Positions 12,440-24,886 of a DNA stretch of 64,000 bases are shown piece after piece (positions within the stretch are counted from its first letter, which is position 1; each line of letters opens with the position of its first letter). Both the position numbers and the translations under genes were made by a program. The DNA is from Strix aluco (Eukaryota > Chordata > Aves > Strigiformes > Strigidae), in NCBI RefSeq assembly GCF_031877795.1, contig NC_133971.1:13370325-13434324 (forward strand), written 5' to 3'. A model generated the notes under the pieces. That model saw only the letters and a program-made list of their open reading frames with translations, searched no databases and was not told where the DNA came from.

Positions 12440-13590
12440 TGGATTCCACCTCTCTAAGCATTCATTCATCCTCAAAGAGGGTTCCATGGTGAAAGAAACC
12501 AAAACTGTTGCTTACCCCAGCTCTGCACCAAACTGTTGATGCTCAGTACCCTCTTCTCCTCCTCATGACTTCTCCCCTCATGAGCAGGACCGAGGAGAAG
12601 AACACTTGGGACCCCTGACTACCCCCTCCCAGAGACTAGGAGTGATCCTCTCCTGGTTGCCCCTGGAGCTATCGCTGGTGCCCACATGGGAGAACAGCAG
12701 GGGGTCATAGTCAGAGGGTTGGACAATCTTTGGCAGTCTCTCCACAACATCCTTGATCTGAGCCCCCAGCAAGCAGCAAACTTCTCTAGCCAGTGGGTCA
12801 GGTCTGCAATGGGTGTGTCTGTTCCCCACAGCAGGGAGCTGCCCAGTGCCAGATGGTCTGGCATGTCTCAGGGTCAGTCTATCCAGATGCTTTGTTTGAA
12901 AGCACCCTCAGCTCTTCCTCAGCTTTGAGGGCAGTGAAGCTCAGGTGGAGCAGGAGCCTTACATGTGGTGCCAGAAGACACCAGCTTCCAGCCATTGCCT
13001 TCTGCTGATATTCCCCTTGCAGTTCTGCTAGTGACAGACTCTGCCCAGGCCTGCACTGTGGTGGGGGTGCAGGGCTCTTGAAGCTGTGGGGTCTCTGAGG
13101 AGATCCTGTCTCTCTCCGATGCTGTGCAGCCTGTGGACTTCCATAACTCCTCTGCTTAGCAGCACAGCTCTCCAACAGCAGCGCACCTCCGGCAGGAAAG
13201 GTCCAGGAGAGGCCACAGGCACCCCCTCTGACACGCTAAGCTCTGACCCAGGCCTCTCCCTAGCACCAGCTAAACGGGTGGGAGGATCACCCTCCCGAAG
13301 CAGGGGCAGCTGTAACAAAGCCTCGAGGGCTGCTGACCATGCTCGATAGAAGGCGCCAGAGCTTCCCCAGGCCCACAGCCCTGTAGCTTCCCTTGCCTTG
13401 TACCTGGCAGCAGCAGGTACCTTCAAGCTTCTTAGAGGGGTTCCCAGGAGTCCCCCTCTTCTGCCACATTCCAAGAGCCTCATTTCAAGTGCAGCATTAC
13501 CCCTTCTTGCAGTTCAGCCCCTATTCTATGTCGCACTGCCCAATTTCCAGCTCTCTGCCTTCTTGGGTTAGCTTCTCCTGATACTGTCTG
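12440..13590 (-). mobile_element. CR1 LINE 5' fragment (ORF1 esterase region and upstream GC-rich part)
   Basis: A GC-rich block of about 1.1 kb stands out from AT-rich surroundings. On the minus strand at 12578-12829 a frame reads REVCCLLGAQIKDVVERLPK, then QPSDYDPLL and FSHVGTSDSSRG. This resembles the SGNH/GDSL-like esterase domain of CR1 ORF1, whose usual form has the motif VGTND. Higher coordinates, to about 13590, should be the upstream part of ORF1 and the 5' UTR. The frame is broken in several places, so it is a dead copy. The 3' half with ORF2 is missing: sequence below 12430 is ordinary AT-rich DNA. Most CR1 copies lose the 5' end instead. Family assignment is from memory of the motif, and the edges are approximate. 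Confidence 0.65.
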
Positions 13591-16500
13591 CAAGAACATG
13601 ACTGCAGCTTGAAATACTGCATTGTATTAAGGATAAGAAATAAGTATAGAAAAAGAAGTAGCTATCTGGCCTAAAGGAAGAGATAACATAAGAAATATAA
13701 CCTACATATTTTAGACTGCATCAGAAATAATCTGCACAGGGTTTTTTGCATTTCAAAAGCAGGTTGCAATTATCCCACTTAAGGGAAAAATCTATTAAGT
13801 ATCTATGGATAAATGTTACTGAGCTGTGAAAGATTCAGTTAACATGTAGCTTGTAATGACTGAGTGAGGACACTTTCAGCCACCCACATTTATATGAATA
13901 CCTGATTAAAAGTTTTAGAGAATGTAGTAAGAAGGTGCGAGAGAACAAGCATCATATGGCTGGGCTGGCAAGGTTCCCAAAATGGCTGAGAACAGTTTCC
14001 CATGAAAGATCATATTGCTGAAATTATATAGCTTTTCTGCATGGCCTGAACTTTTGAACATTTGGAATTAAATTTCTAATTACAGTAGTCTGCAACATCT
14101 ATTTTTGCAGCTGCATAACACAAAGGGGAATATGGCTCTGCACTGCGTGCATTTCGTGAGGCATGGTTGGACATTACAAACTGCTGAACTGTTTATGTTT
14201 CAGTATTGTCCAAATTAATGAAAAAACTGTGATGGAATATTCGCTGTTGTTTGCCAGACTTGTGAAAATACTGATTTGGACAAACTTCTCAAGGACTGTC
14301 TCTTAATAGAGAAACTGGTAGCAGATGAACCAGATGCTCTACAGAGAAATTCTCATTCAATTGCTAATGTTGATGATTTGTGAAGGAAAATTCAGAGAAA
14401 AAAACCCAACAAACCAACAAAAAGGGGGAAAAGCTTTCTATCGAATTATAAGTATGCACTGGCAAAATACGTGATTTGAAAGTATTGTGCTAAGGCTCCT
14501 AACATCATGACATTTTAGCATATTTGATTGATTTTTGTTTGCAACAACTTTCATTCTGAATAGAATAATCAACAACTGGTTTTGAATATGGAGAAGGTAT
14601 TTTTACTGAGAACGTTTCTGCCAGAAGTACTTCAACTGAAAGCCGTGGCTCCTCTACTGAGAAAGTGAGGTTTAATAAATATTGAAATAGATAATAACAG
14701 CTGGTTAGCTGACATAATACTGAGTTCTGGGAAAAAAGAAATAATCATGTAAAACTGTCTTATTTGCTAACTGTAATACAAAATGACTGATAAGGTTGCA
14801 GTTGATGCATGCAAGGGTCAGAAACCATGCTGAAAAGCCTCCAAACTAATAAAACCTAAAAAACCAATTTTTTTCTGCTGCATTTTAATTAAAAAATGCT
14901 ATGAAAATACACTTGGTGATCTGAATAATGGGACTGACTGCAGTGACATGTGGTTTTTTTAATTGTAGATTGTAATTATTCTATTATAGTATTAATCATG
15001 ATGCGCTTATAGTTTAAGACATTTTGAGATACCAAAACATCTTAAGGTACCAAAAAGAATTTTCAACATTAGCACTTAGGGAACTCGATTCATTTGGCAA
15101 TAATGTCTATTTTATGCCACTTTCAAATAAAAGTTATAATGTTTTTTTGCACCGAGTTATACTCTGGTATGTTTTCAAATTTCACAATTGTAAAAGTTCT
15201 AATCCTTTTATTGGCAGTGGAAGCCTATATTCTGGTGCCATGAAGGAAGCTGGGAACTAGAAGTACTGAAAAAGAGTGACTGTGTCCAGAACTCCTCATC
15301 TTGTCATGCAGCAGGATACACATAATTAGATTTTTAAGTGTGCAAGTTACCATTGTTCATACTTTTTTCTGTGTCTCAGATAAGAAGGATTTAGTTGAAT
15401 GACATGAGCAAAACTGGTATTGTTTTTCCAACTTAAGGTAAAAGAAGTATTCTCTGAAATTCAGCATGAGAGCAAATTAAAGCAGCGACTTCAGCTGTGA
15501 CGATACCTGGATAATTGTCCTTCAAAACAATATCCCCACACTGAAAACTCACTACTGCTGTGATTTTTTTCAGTTCTGGGTGGTATTATCCAGCTGAAGA
15601 TGATATTCTATGAACTCCAGTTTATCAAACCAATACATATGATGACAGAAATTCAACTATTGCACAAAAAAAGAAAATTTCATACTTAATGGGTAGACTG
15701 GAACTGTGTTTGCACCCCAGAGTCATGAACCAAAATAGACTGGCCCATTTCTGCAGTTTCTCCACTATATGTGAAATAATTTGGCTTTAGAGGAATGAAA
15801 TTTTCGTGTCCTAAATGTATTTATACTTCTTGCCCTGCTCCTACAAACTCTGGCTGGAAGGCAGAGTAAGTTCTTCCCAGTGAATTCCAGAATTTTCTGT
15901 CACTTGTTTGATCTATCTTGTTCAGATAGGTATTCTGCATATTCAAAAACAACTTCCCTTTATGCAGAGTTACATGCTGTGACTCACAGCAGGATGAACC
16001 TCACGGCAAAGGAAAAAGACGCTTTTTTTTCCTCCAGAAATAGCAGGAACCTACATGAACAGTTTCAATAGCATGTCCTGCCAGAAAAATAGCAGGTAGC
16101 AGATCTCTCAGCAGACACTCAAAAAAAAAAAAAGCTGAATTTTAGCATTTGCTTTTCCTTCTCCTACACATACATATTCACACATTAAAAGTATATAATA
16201 AAACTTTTAGTTTAATATAAACTTACAAAATTGATTTATAGAATTTTATACAGATTAAAAGAGGGATTTCTAAAAAACCCTTTTGAAGAAGAAATGCTTC
16301 TGTAATCCAAGTAGTGTTGTCTGGCAAACATATACTACATTTCATAAGTGACTGAAGAAATGCTGCCCTGAAATGATAATCGGATGCAGAATCTGTTCTC
16401 AGATCTCTCTCTTAACCTGCTTTGGTGCATTTTCCCAGTCTGTAAATGGTGGGAATAATCTTCCTTTGCTTGAAGATATGCACTTGGAGATTCAAAGATA

Positions 16501-19462
16501 AAAATAATACCTAGCTACTATTGGTTGTCAGCTAAATTCCTAATCATATTTCAGAGTAAGTTTAAAAAGAATTGAAAGCTGAGAAAAGCTATTCCGTCTT
16601 TGATTTAAGCAATTTTATTGGGAGAAGGCGAACTGCATTATGAAACACAATCATATAGCTGCTAATATGATTCTTATAACTGATACTGCTATGCTAAATA
16701 GAATAATCCTAACTTTTTTCATGTGTTTGCCATAAAACAGAGAAAAAGCACATGCAGAGATCTCACAGCTGTTTCAGTCTACCACTGCCAGTTTATGTAG
16801 ATGACTGCCATCCAGAGGCAGGAAGTTTGAAACGGTTTCAGCTGCTTACATTGTCTATGTGGAGTTCATCTACTAATCTCAACATAAGTAGGATTTTAAG
16901 ATTTCTGGATCAAGTTTCATCTGGGAAAAACAGCTACTACTAGAGAAATATAATGCTAGAAAAATATTTTTATTTTAAAGATATAAAACTGGTCTCATAC
17001 TTTGTGAAAAATAGGTCTTGTTAAATGCATTTTGTATAGTTTTTGAGATTACAGATATGGTGGATTAGGCATTACTTCACAGAATTAAGAGTTTCTTTTC
17101 TGTAAGATATTTTCCTCTACTACACAACAGTCTTCTTAAAAAAAAATAAATTATACTAAGGCATATACAAAAAAAAGAGAGCAGCTACCTGATAAACCTG
17201 AATTGTGTAATAATGCAAAGGGGGTGAAAGCAATTTCTAGCATTTGGGAAGAACTGTGGATTTGTTGGAGTTTAAAATGAAGTCTGTTGTCTGTGAAACA
17301 CTGCAAAGTTAACATTTTCTGATTTATCTGTATTTGAAAGTTAGTTCAAGTTAAACTGAGGTGTGAATCTAAATTGCATTAGGTATTTCAAAAATCCTAC
17401 TTCCACATGCAGTTTTATTCCAATAAAATGTGCTGAAATAACTGTAGATGTATGCGAAACATACATTTTTGTTTTCAGATTTCATGTTAACGACCTACTC
17501 TGATGAGAAACAGTTCATACTATCAGAACTGAGGTTTGGCCGGGTGCAGAACTTGACAAGCATCTGTGTGAATTTATACATTGAGTAAAATTCCTGACTG
17601 ATTATGAGAGACAGAAAAATATCCCAACCTGGAGCACCTGTCTGGGGAAAAAGTGAGAAAATAGAAGTATTATCAGCAGTCAACCTGAACGAGCAGTCTA
17701 CTGTGAATAGTAGTAGGAGACTGGCATTTGAAGATTATGCCTCTTGATTAATTCACAAGAGAAGGAATATTCATGTTGTAAAAGATTCATTTGTTTCCTG
17801 TGTTTTGCATTGCCCATTTATGTAAAACACTGGAATTTTGGTTGTATGATAAGGCAAATGGTGTAAAGTTACTGTGTATGGAAACAAACTTATGTATGGA
17901 AACAAACCTATACAAATGTACTGGCTTTTAGTGGCATTCTAGTACTGCTTATGAAAGAACATTCAGAAGAAAAATGCTTTATTTTTGTTTGGATCTGTTC
18001 ACCAGATGGATACATGTCTATTTTAATCACTCTCATACACTGAAAGATTATAAATTAACCGTCTAAATAAGTAGTATACTGAACACAACTTGCTTTAATG
18101 AGAACTAAATGTGCTAGTTACAGTTAAATGATGGCAGTATTTTAAACATTTGTACCATTCACTCAAACTTTTCTCAAAGTCTCAATAAGATGGCAGAAGT
18201 TACCTAAATTCAAACTGTGTTATACAATCATTATTTTAATGTTTGGACATTTTTTTTTCCCTAAAAGGTTTTTTTATTTTGACCTCCGTGTATAATTGCA
18301 CAATTATGAAAGCCTGACTAAAAAATAAACAGAAGAGTGTGTTATTTAGCATCCTGCAAATGTACTGATGTGAGTTGATACATAAATAGCTTACACTGAA
18401 ACATCTCATCATTTGACAAGCAAACTCATCTGAGAAATGCCTACTGGAAGGAGTATCAGTCATACAACCACCCTACCAACACATGGGTGGTTCTTCCCTG
18501 AACAATGTACCTATTGGTCTTTCTTCTTTGTTTTATAGGTTCAGTAAGTCAGGTGAGTAACAGGTATTACAACACCACATAAGGAATAACTGATGATTGA
18601 GAAAAATATCATAAGTGGAAAAAGCAGTTTGACATACAGGCAAATACTTTTGACAGATCTAAAACCGCTGAGATTAGCTGGGTTTGCTGACAGTGATGCA
18701 AATTCATTGAGATCTTCATGTGTCCACAGAAGGTTTCTCAGGCAAAGCTTTTTGTGGACTATCTTACAGTTGTACTTAGGTTGGCAATGATATGCTTGAT
18801 ATTCTATAGGCTACTTGGCCAATACAAAGTATTACTTTACATGACCTCCCAATTCCAAACATTGTTTGCTACAACATCAACTGGGAAACTGGCAGCTAGG
18901 CCTTCCTTGCAGAAACGCTGTTTGTTCTTAACGGCATCTTGGTAGAAGTTAAGCATTGTTCCTCTCTATTATAGAAGAAGAGAAAAACAAATAAATTCTT
19001 CATGCTTGTTCTCCTATTTGAATTAGTAATGCTAATCTCATTTGTTAACCACATTCCATCAAATCCTGTTCAATGTAGTTGTAATTGAGCAAAGCATTGC
19101 TGGTTCTCTCTAATCAAGTTTTGGCAATGACAGTAAGAATTAAAGTGTGTTAGATTCTCTCTCCTTGAAGAAGATACGTGATTATGGAAACCATCAGTGA
19201 ATTAGTTCAAAGATCTTGTAATATATGTAAAAAATAATCAAAGAACAAACCATTCCACCAACTGTAGACCAGCACTGACTACAGACATTCCAAGCAAGGT
19301 AGCAGTAGTGTAGCACTTTTAATGATATTCAAAGACCTCGTGAGATTACTAAAGAATATCTCCGTTACTATACAAAGTTAACCAAAAGTATTCTTGCAAG
19401 CTACCTATCAATTAAGAATGATTGAATAAGTGAACTCGGCTCAGGAAGGCACCTTTAATTCT
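13591..19462. other. Intergenic DNA, largely featureless
   Basis: AT-rich sequence without recognised genes or repeat families. A 53-codon open frame at 14222-14383 reads like protein (CENTDLDKLLKDCLLIEKLV) but I cannot assign it. A 15-base direct repeat TGTATGGAAACAAAC occurs twice near 17875-17910. Nothing else stands out. Confidence 0.5.
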
Positions 19463-20990
19463 CACAGAATCAGTGAGTTCCTGAGATTGGAAGGGTCTTC
19501 TGGAGATCACCCAGTCCAACCACACCCTGCTCAGAACAAGGTCAACTAGAGCAGGTTACTCAGGCCAAGTTTTAAGTATCTCCAAGAACAGACACTCCAC
19601 AACTTCTCTGGGCAACCAGTTCCAGCAGTCAACCACCCTCACAGTAAAACAAAGGGGTCTTTCTCATGATTAAATGAGACTTCCTATATTTCAATTTGTG
19701 CCCCTTGCCTCTTGTCCTGTCACTGGACACCACTGAGAAGAGTCTGGGTGTCTTGTTTATGCTGTTCCATCTGGTACTTACTCACATTGATATGAAGCCT
19801 TCTGAGCTGGGGAGCTTCCAGATGTGGCCTCACCAGTGCTGAATAGAGAGCAAGGATCAGCTCCTTCATCCTGCTGGTGATGCTCTTGCTAATGCAGCCC
19901 ACGGGGCTGTTGGCCTTCTTTGCAACAAGGGCGCATTGCTTGCCAATGTTAAACTTGTTAAACATCATTCCCAGGTCCTTTTCAGCCAGCCAGCTTTCCA
20001 GCCAGTTGGCCTCTGGCATGTACTGATGCATGGGGTTATTTCTGCCCAGGTGCAGGACTTCACATTTCCCTTTGCTCAACATCATGAGATGCCTGTCAGC
20101 CCATTTCTCCAGTCTTTTGATGTCCCTCTGCATGGCAGCATGTACGCTCTAAGCTATCAGCTGCTCCTCTGAATTCTGTATCATCTGCAAACCTGCTGAG
20201 GTTGCACTATGTCCCACTGTCCAGGTCATTAATGAAGATATAATGATGATAACAGTAAATATAAAGATATGACAGTAAATATAAAGATATAACAGTACAG
20301 AACCCAATATTGACCCTGGGGTACATCACTCTTGACTCAATGCCAGTTGAATTTTGTGCCACTGATCCCAACCCTTTCAGCAAGGCAGCTCTGCCAGTTT
20401 CCAATGCATCTGACTGCCCACTCATATAATCTGTACTTCATCGATTTGTCTATGAGGATGTTATGGGACACAGTCACAAAGGGCTTGCTAAAGTCAAGAC
20501 AAACACTACTGGCTGCTCCCCCTCCTTCATGGAGCCAGTCATTTCATTGTAGAAGGCGATCAGGCATAATTTTCTCTTCATAAATCCATGCTCACAACTC
20601 CTCATCCTTAACATGTTTGAAAATGGCTTCCAGGAGGATTTGCTGTCACTTTCCCAAGGATCGAGGTGAGGCTGACTGGCCTGTAGTTTTACAGATGCTC
20701 CTTCTTGCCCATCTAGAATCTAGGTGTGACATTCACCTTCCCCAAACACTACAACCTTTCAAAGATAATTAGTGATGGTCTCACAGTGACACTGGCTAGA
20801 TTCCTTAACACTCATAGGAACATCCCATCAGGCCCCATGGACTTGTGTGTGTACAGTTCGTTTAACATGATTCTCCCCTGCCAAGTGATATGTCTTCCTT
20901 GCTCCAGACTTTCTACTGGTCTCAGGGGCTTGGGATTTCCAGAGGCAAGTTTTACCAGTGCCCCAGGAGTAGTTGACTCTGAAGTTAAAT
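19463..20990 (-). mobile_element. CR1 LINE, 5'-truncated copy (reverse transcriptase C-half and 3' end)
   Basis: On the minus strand the sequence reads through the CR1 ORF2 reverse transcriptase. From about 20660 down there is a decayed stretch resembling the finger region; near 20340-20430 a frame gives YMSGQSDALETG and SVAQNSTGIES; near 20220 IFINDLDSGT; and at 20133-19720 RLEKWADRHLMMLSKGKCEV, HLGRNNPMHQY, EKDLGMMFNKF and SALVRPHLE. It ends at about 19463 with the CR1 3' tail, ATTCTGTG-type. Multiple frameshifts and stops make it inactive. A full CR1 is about 4.5 kb, so two thirds of the 5' side is missing. Confidence 0.85.
20251..20300. repeat. 20-bp tandem repeat inside the CR1 copy
   Basis: A 20-base unit ACAGTAAATATAAAGATAT (with A or G at the first position) is present twice at 20251-20290, followed by a partial third copy. 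It interrupts the reverse-transcriptase reading frame just beside the INDLDSG segment and arose after insertion. Confidence 0.7.
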
Positions 20991-22203
20991 TCTACTTTTC
21001 ATAAATTGCTTAAAACTTAGAACCATCTGATTTTATATCAAATTTGATTTTATATCAAATAGATGTGCTCTGTGGATAACATTCTTTTGGAAGTCTTTAA
21101 GGCTCCATTTAAAGAAGGCTAATGAATGCTTTCTAATACTTGTGTCTTTATCTTACCTCATTTGATTTCCATTCTCTACTGCTGGAAGTGCAGCAAGCAC
21201 CACACTGATGTCCACCTTTACTCTAAAGTAAAGATGATCACCATCTACTCTAAAGGTGCCGTCTTGCAAGGAAAAAGACTTTTCTCCTGATCATCTAGAA
21301 CCTGTTTTACTGTAACCTCCTTCTGAATTGCCAAGATTTTGCTACTGGCACTTGCAATTAACATTTCCCACTAAATGCTTTTTAAACCTTGTGGAAAGAT
21401 CAGGAAATACAATCGTAGACAAAAGGTTAATAGCTGCTTTTGTTTAAAGACTTTACCATTTTATATGTAAGTAAACCAGAATTTAAGTTTCATGATCTCT
21501 GCAGGGGTAAGGTATTGCTGTTGGTTTTCAGAATCTAAAAAGAAGAGGGAATGACATAGTCTTAGGGGAAGATTATTTTCTATACACAGGAAAAACTCAG
21601 CTGATGAATGGAACAGAAAAGGTACGTTGTTTTAAGGGCAAGCAAATGCTTCATATTCTGAGATTTGCCCTGTACCTCTAAAAAAGCCACATTTTGTTTT
21701 CAGAAAGGATGGACACACATATTGGTGATGCATGGATGATTTATCATTTGCCTTCATAGTGTCTGAAAACTGTGCTCACCAGGGGACCCCTATGAACTGC
21801 GAAGTCCCACTCAGTCTAATTTCTGGAGCAACTTTGCAGGAAACAGAATTTTGACACAATGGTTGCTGACAAATCAGTTCTCTTTGAAGCATAGTTTGCA
21901 CCTGTTTGTACACATTAATAATATGAATTTTTAAGTAATAAATTTCCTCTTCCAGAAAGGTGTTAACACATATTTTTGAGAATTTAATGCCATGACTGTA
22001 AAGCTGTTCTCCCAAGCACTCCATCAGCTTCGGATAACTCTGCAATTTCAAAGGGCGTTCTGAAATCATGGTTAGAGCTTCAGGACTGGAGCTCAGTCAA
22101 AATCTATTGTGTGGATTGTCAGAAGACTGATGATGGGATCCCCAGCTGGGAAAAGCTGAAGGATTTCTGCACTGCAGGCATGGAATGCTTTGGTCTTTGC
22201 TAG
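20991..22203. other. Intergenic DNA
   Basis: AT-rich spacer between two CR1 copies. A 16-base direct repeat TGATTTTATATCAAAT occurs at 21028 and 21045. No gene or further repeat is recognised. Confidence 0.55.
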
Positions 22204-22649
22204 TTAACATGAAGCTGGTGAAGGGCCTGGAGAACAGATCCTATGAGGAGCGATTGAAGGAGCTGGGACTGTTTAGTTTGAGGAGGAGAAGGCTGAGGGG
22301 AAACCTCATCACTCTCTACAGCTACCTGAAAGGACATTGTAGAGAGGTTGGTGCTGGTCTCTTCTCACAGGTGATTAGTGACAGAACAAGAGGGAATGGC
22401 TTTAAACTCCAGCAGGGGAGGTTCAGACTGGACATTAGGAAAAAAATTTTCCCAGAAAGAGTGGTCAGACAGTGGAATAGGCTGCCCAGGGAGGTGGTGG
22501 AGTCACCATCCCTGGATGTGTTTAAGGGTCGTTTAGATGAGATGTTGGGGGATATGGTGTAGGGGAGAACTTTGTAGAGTAGGGCTGATGGTTGGACTCG
22601 ATGATCCCAAGGGTCTTTTCCAACCTGAATGATTCTGTGGTTCTGTGAC
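22204..22649 (+). mobile_element. CR1 LINE 3' fragment
   Basis: About 445 bases of CR1 3' end on the plus strand. A partly open frame (22185-22562) shows the typical C-terminal CR1 ORF2 text: [54 protein letters not shown] and [20 protein letters not shown]. The 3' UTR follows and ends GATTCTGTGGTTCTGTGA at 22631-22648, the CR1 octamer tail. The frame is better preserved than in the older copy nearby, so this insertion is probably younger. Confidence 0.9.
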
Positions 22650-24189
22650 ATCATTGCTCATACAAGCAAGATGGGTAAAATGAAAGAATTTATTTACTGA
22701 ATCAAAGTGCACCAATACAGTCACTAAAAAGTATAAAAACAGGTGAGCTAAATTGAAGAGAAGCTCCTAATGTATTAATCCATGTATTAATTCACTTAGG
22801 TCATAGCTAAAGTTTTCTCTTGGCCTACAGCAAATGTAAGATGTTAATGCAGGTCTGTTAACCGTGGATTAGAGAGATGATGTCTGGGCACTACTTGTAC
22901 AGATTCCCCTTCTGCATGCCCACCCATTTTATTTAACTATTTTTCTCAATAGCTCTTGTTTTTATTATAGGAGAAGGTGTGACTCTTAAATACTTTGAAA
23001 TTTGGCTAAAATAGAGTCATTGTTTGTTTCTGGCATTATAATGGCAGCCTGTGTGAATCAAGGCTTTCAGCATTGGCGTTTTGGGTTTGGGTGTTTTTTG
23101 CTGTTCTTCTGAAATCAAATTAATTTATTTATTTGTATTATTTTCCAAGCTAATTTTGTCCTGTGGCAGGGACTGACAAGTACAAAATTTAAACAGTGTT
23201 TTGCTTTTGGGAAGCAGACCAGTACTCAGAATTTCGTATGTACTATTAAAGGCTTTACCTGAAGGAGGGTATCCCAGTCAGTTCTGACATCACAGAACTG
23301 TTCTATTTGTGAGTTTTACAGCTCATTTTTCTGGTACCCTCCACTGAGAGATACAAGGAGAAAGAACAAGAATGTTCAAATCAGTAAGAGCTTCTACACC
23401 TCTGCTAACAGTCTTTGGATGAGAAGTACTAGTCAAAACACAGGAAATCTTTATGTAATGTTCCTACAGATGGAATAATCATACTAGAGTTTAATTTTGC
23501 ACAATATATAACTAAAGATCTTGAATTTTCCAGTTAAACTTCTCTAAATTTTGGCTAATTATAAGCTACCAGGATGGCTGAAAGAAAGGATTTAACTTTG
23601 ATCTTAAATCTTGTACTTTTGGAATATGGAAATATGGATTCCATTTAGAAAAATAATCTGAGTGCACCAATTATAATTCTGAAATAAGTACCACCTGAAA
23701 CACACATAGGCATTTTTAAACAAAATAAATCTCTGACAATTGCTTGGAATTACTTCAAATTCTGTAACATATTAAGCATCAATAAAGGAAGCTATACCCA
23801 GACTTACCTATGGAGATTCTGTTAAAAACTGACCTACTTGCTCAGGGAAATATCACAAATTTTCAAATTTTTTCAGCTCAGATAAGCCTCAAAAACACTT
23901 CAGTCCCTTCTCAGTTCAGGTTTTGGGTATGGAAAGCCTTGAAACCTAAAATACTCATGTATGAAAACTTAAATCTTTCAGTGCCAGCATGCAAAGTTCT
24001 TTTACCACAGAAGATTTAATAGTGATCACCTTCACACATAGTGCTCAGCCTCATTTTCTCCAGTCAATCTAACTTTTAAAGAGTACTTGAACTGTAACTC
24101 CAGGTAAAATCAGTTTAATTGGGATAAATTCCCAGTCAAGTTCTAACAAACCCATTAACAACTTACTCCATTACAACCCCTTCCTGTTT
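22650..24189. other. Intergenic DNA upstream of SREK1
   Basis: AT-rich sequence with no recognised gene or repeat, up to the abrupt start of the CpG island. Confidence 0.6.
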
Positions 24190-24725
24190 AAGCGTAGTTA
24201 GGGTGTTTTCTCCGTCGCCCCGTCGGGCGCTGCGAGCGGCGTCCGGGCCGGCTCCTCCCCGCAGGGGCTGCGGCCCGGCCCCCGGCAGCCGCGCCCGGGG
24301 CGGCGGTGGGCGCGCGCGGGAAGGGAGGCCGGGGCGGGACGTGGCCCGTAACGGCTGAGCCGCGCGCGCGCCCCCGCGCTCCCTTCTAGGCAGGACCGAG
24401 GCCTCGCGCTGGTCCCGCCCTGGCAACGGCGGCCCGGCCGGCTCCGTGGGAGGCGAGGATCTAACCCTGGCGGCCGAGCGGGGAGGGCGCCCGCCGGGGG
24501 CCGGTCTGCGCGGGGCGGGGGCGCCGGCGCTCCTGGGAGCCGCAGCCGGCGGGGGGCGAGCGGCTGCCGCCCGCAGACTCCTCCAGGGAGCAGTCGAGAG
24601 TGCGGCTAGAGCGCCCGCGCGCCAGGACGCTCTGGCAGGCGCCGCGCGCTCCTCTCTGTCGTCGGGTCCGCCTCTCCGGCTGCGTGTGGCACCGCTGCGA
24701 GTGGAGCGGTCGTGCGGGCTCCGCC

Positions 24726-24886
24726 ATGATGAACAGCGGAGGGATCGGGGTGCCGCTGGGCTTCCCCTTGGGCCCCACGTCTGTTATCCAGGTCACGAAC
24801 CTGTCCTCGGCTGTGACCAGTGAGCAGATGCGGACTCTCTTCGGCTTCCTGGGAGATATCGAGGAGCTGCGCCTCTATCCCCCGGA
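24726..24886 (+). CDS. SREK1: SREK1 exon 1 (coding part): start of RRM1
   Basis: Residues 1-54, beginning [19 protein letters not shown], then the RNP2-like VIQVTNL and the first RRM1 helix. The donor CCGGA|GTAAGT is a full consensus. The 5' UTR lies upstream in the CpG island. Confidence 0.96.

Noticed and set aside
13028..13483. 151-codon minus-strand open frame in the GC-rich intergenic block
   Set aside because: It lies in what looks like the 5' part of a decayed CR1; length is explained by high GC content, and no known protein is recognised.
19463..20990. Could the reverse-strand CR1 pieces at 12.4 and 19.5 kb be one element split by an insertion?
   Set aside because: On the minus strand the 5' part should lie at the higher coordinate, but the ORF1 piece is at the lower one. 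They are separate copies unless an inversion occurred.
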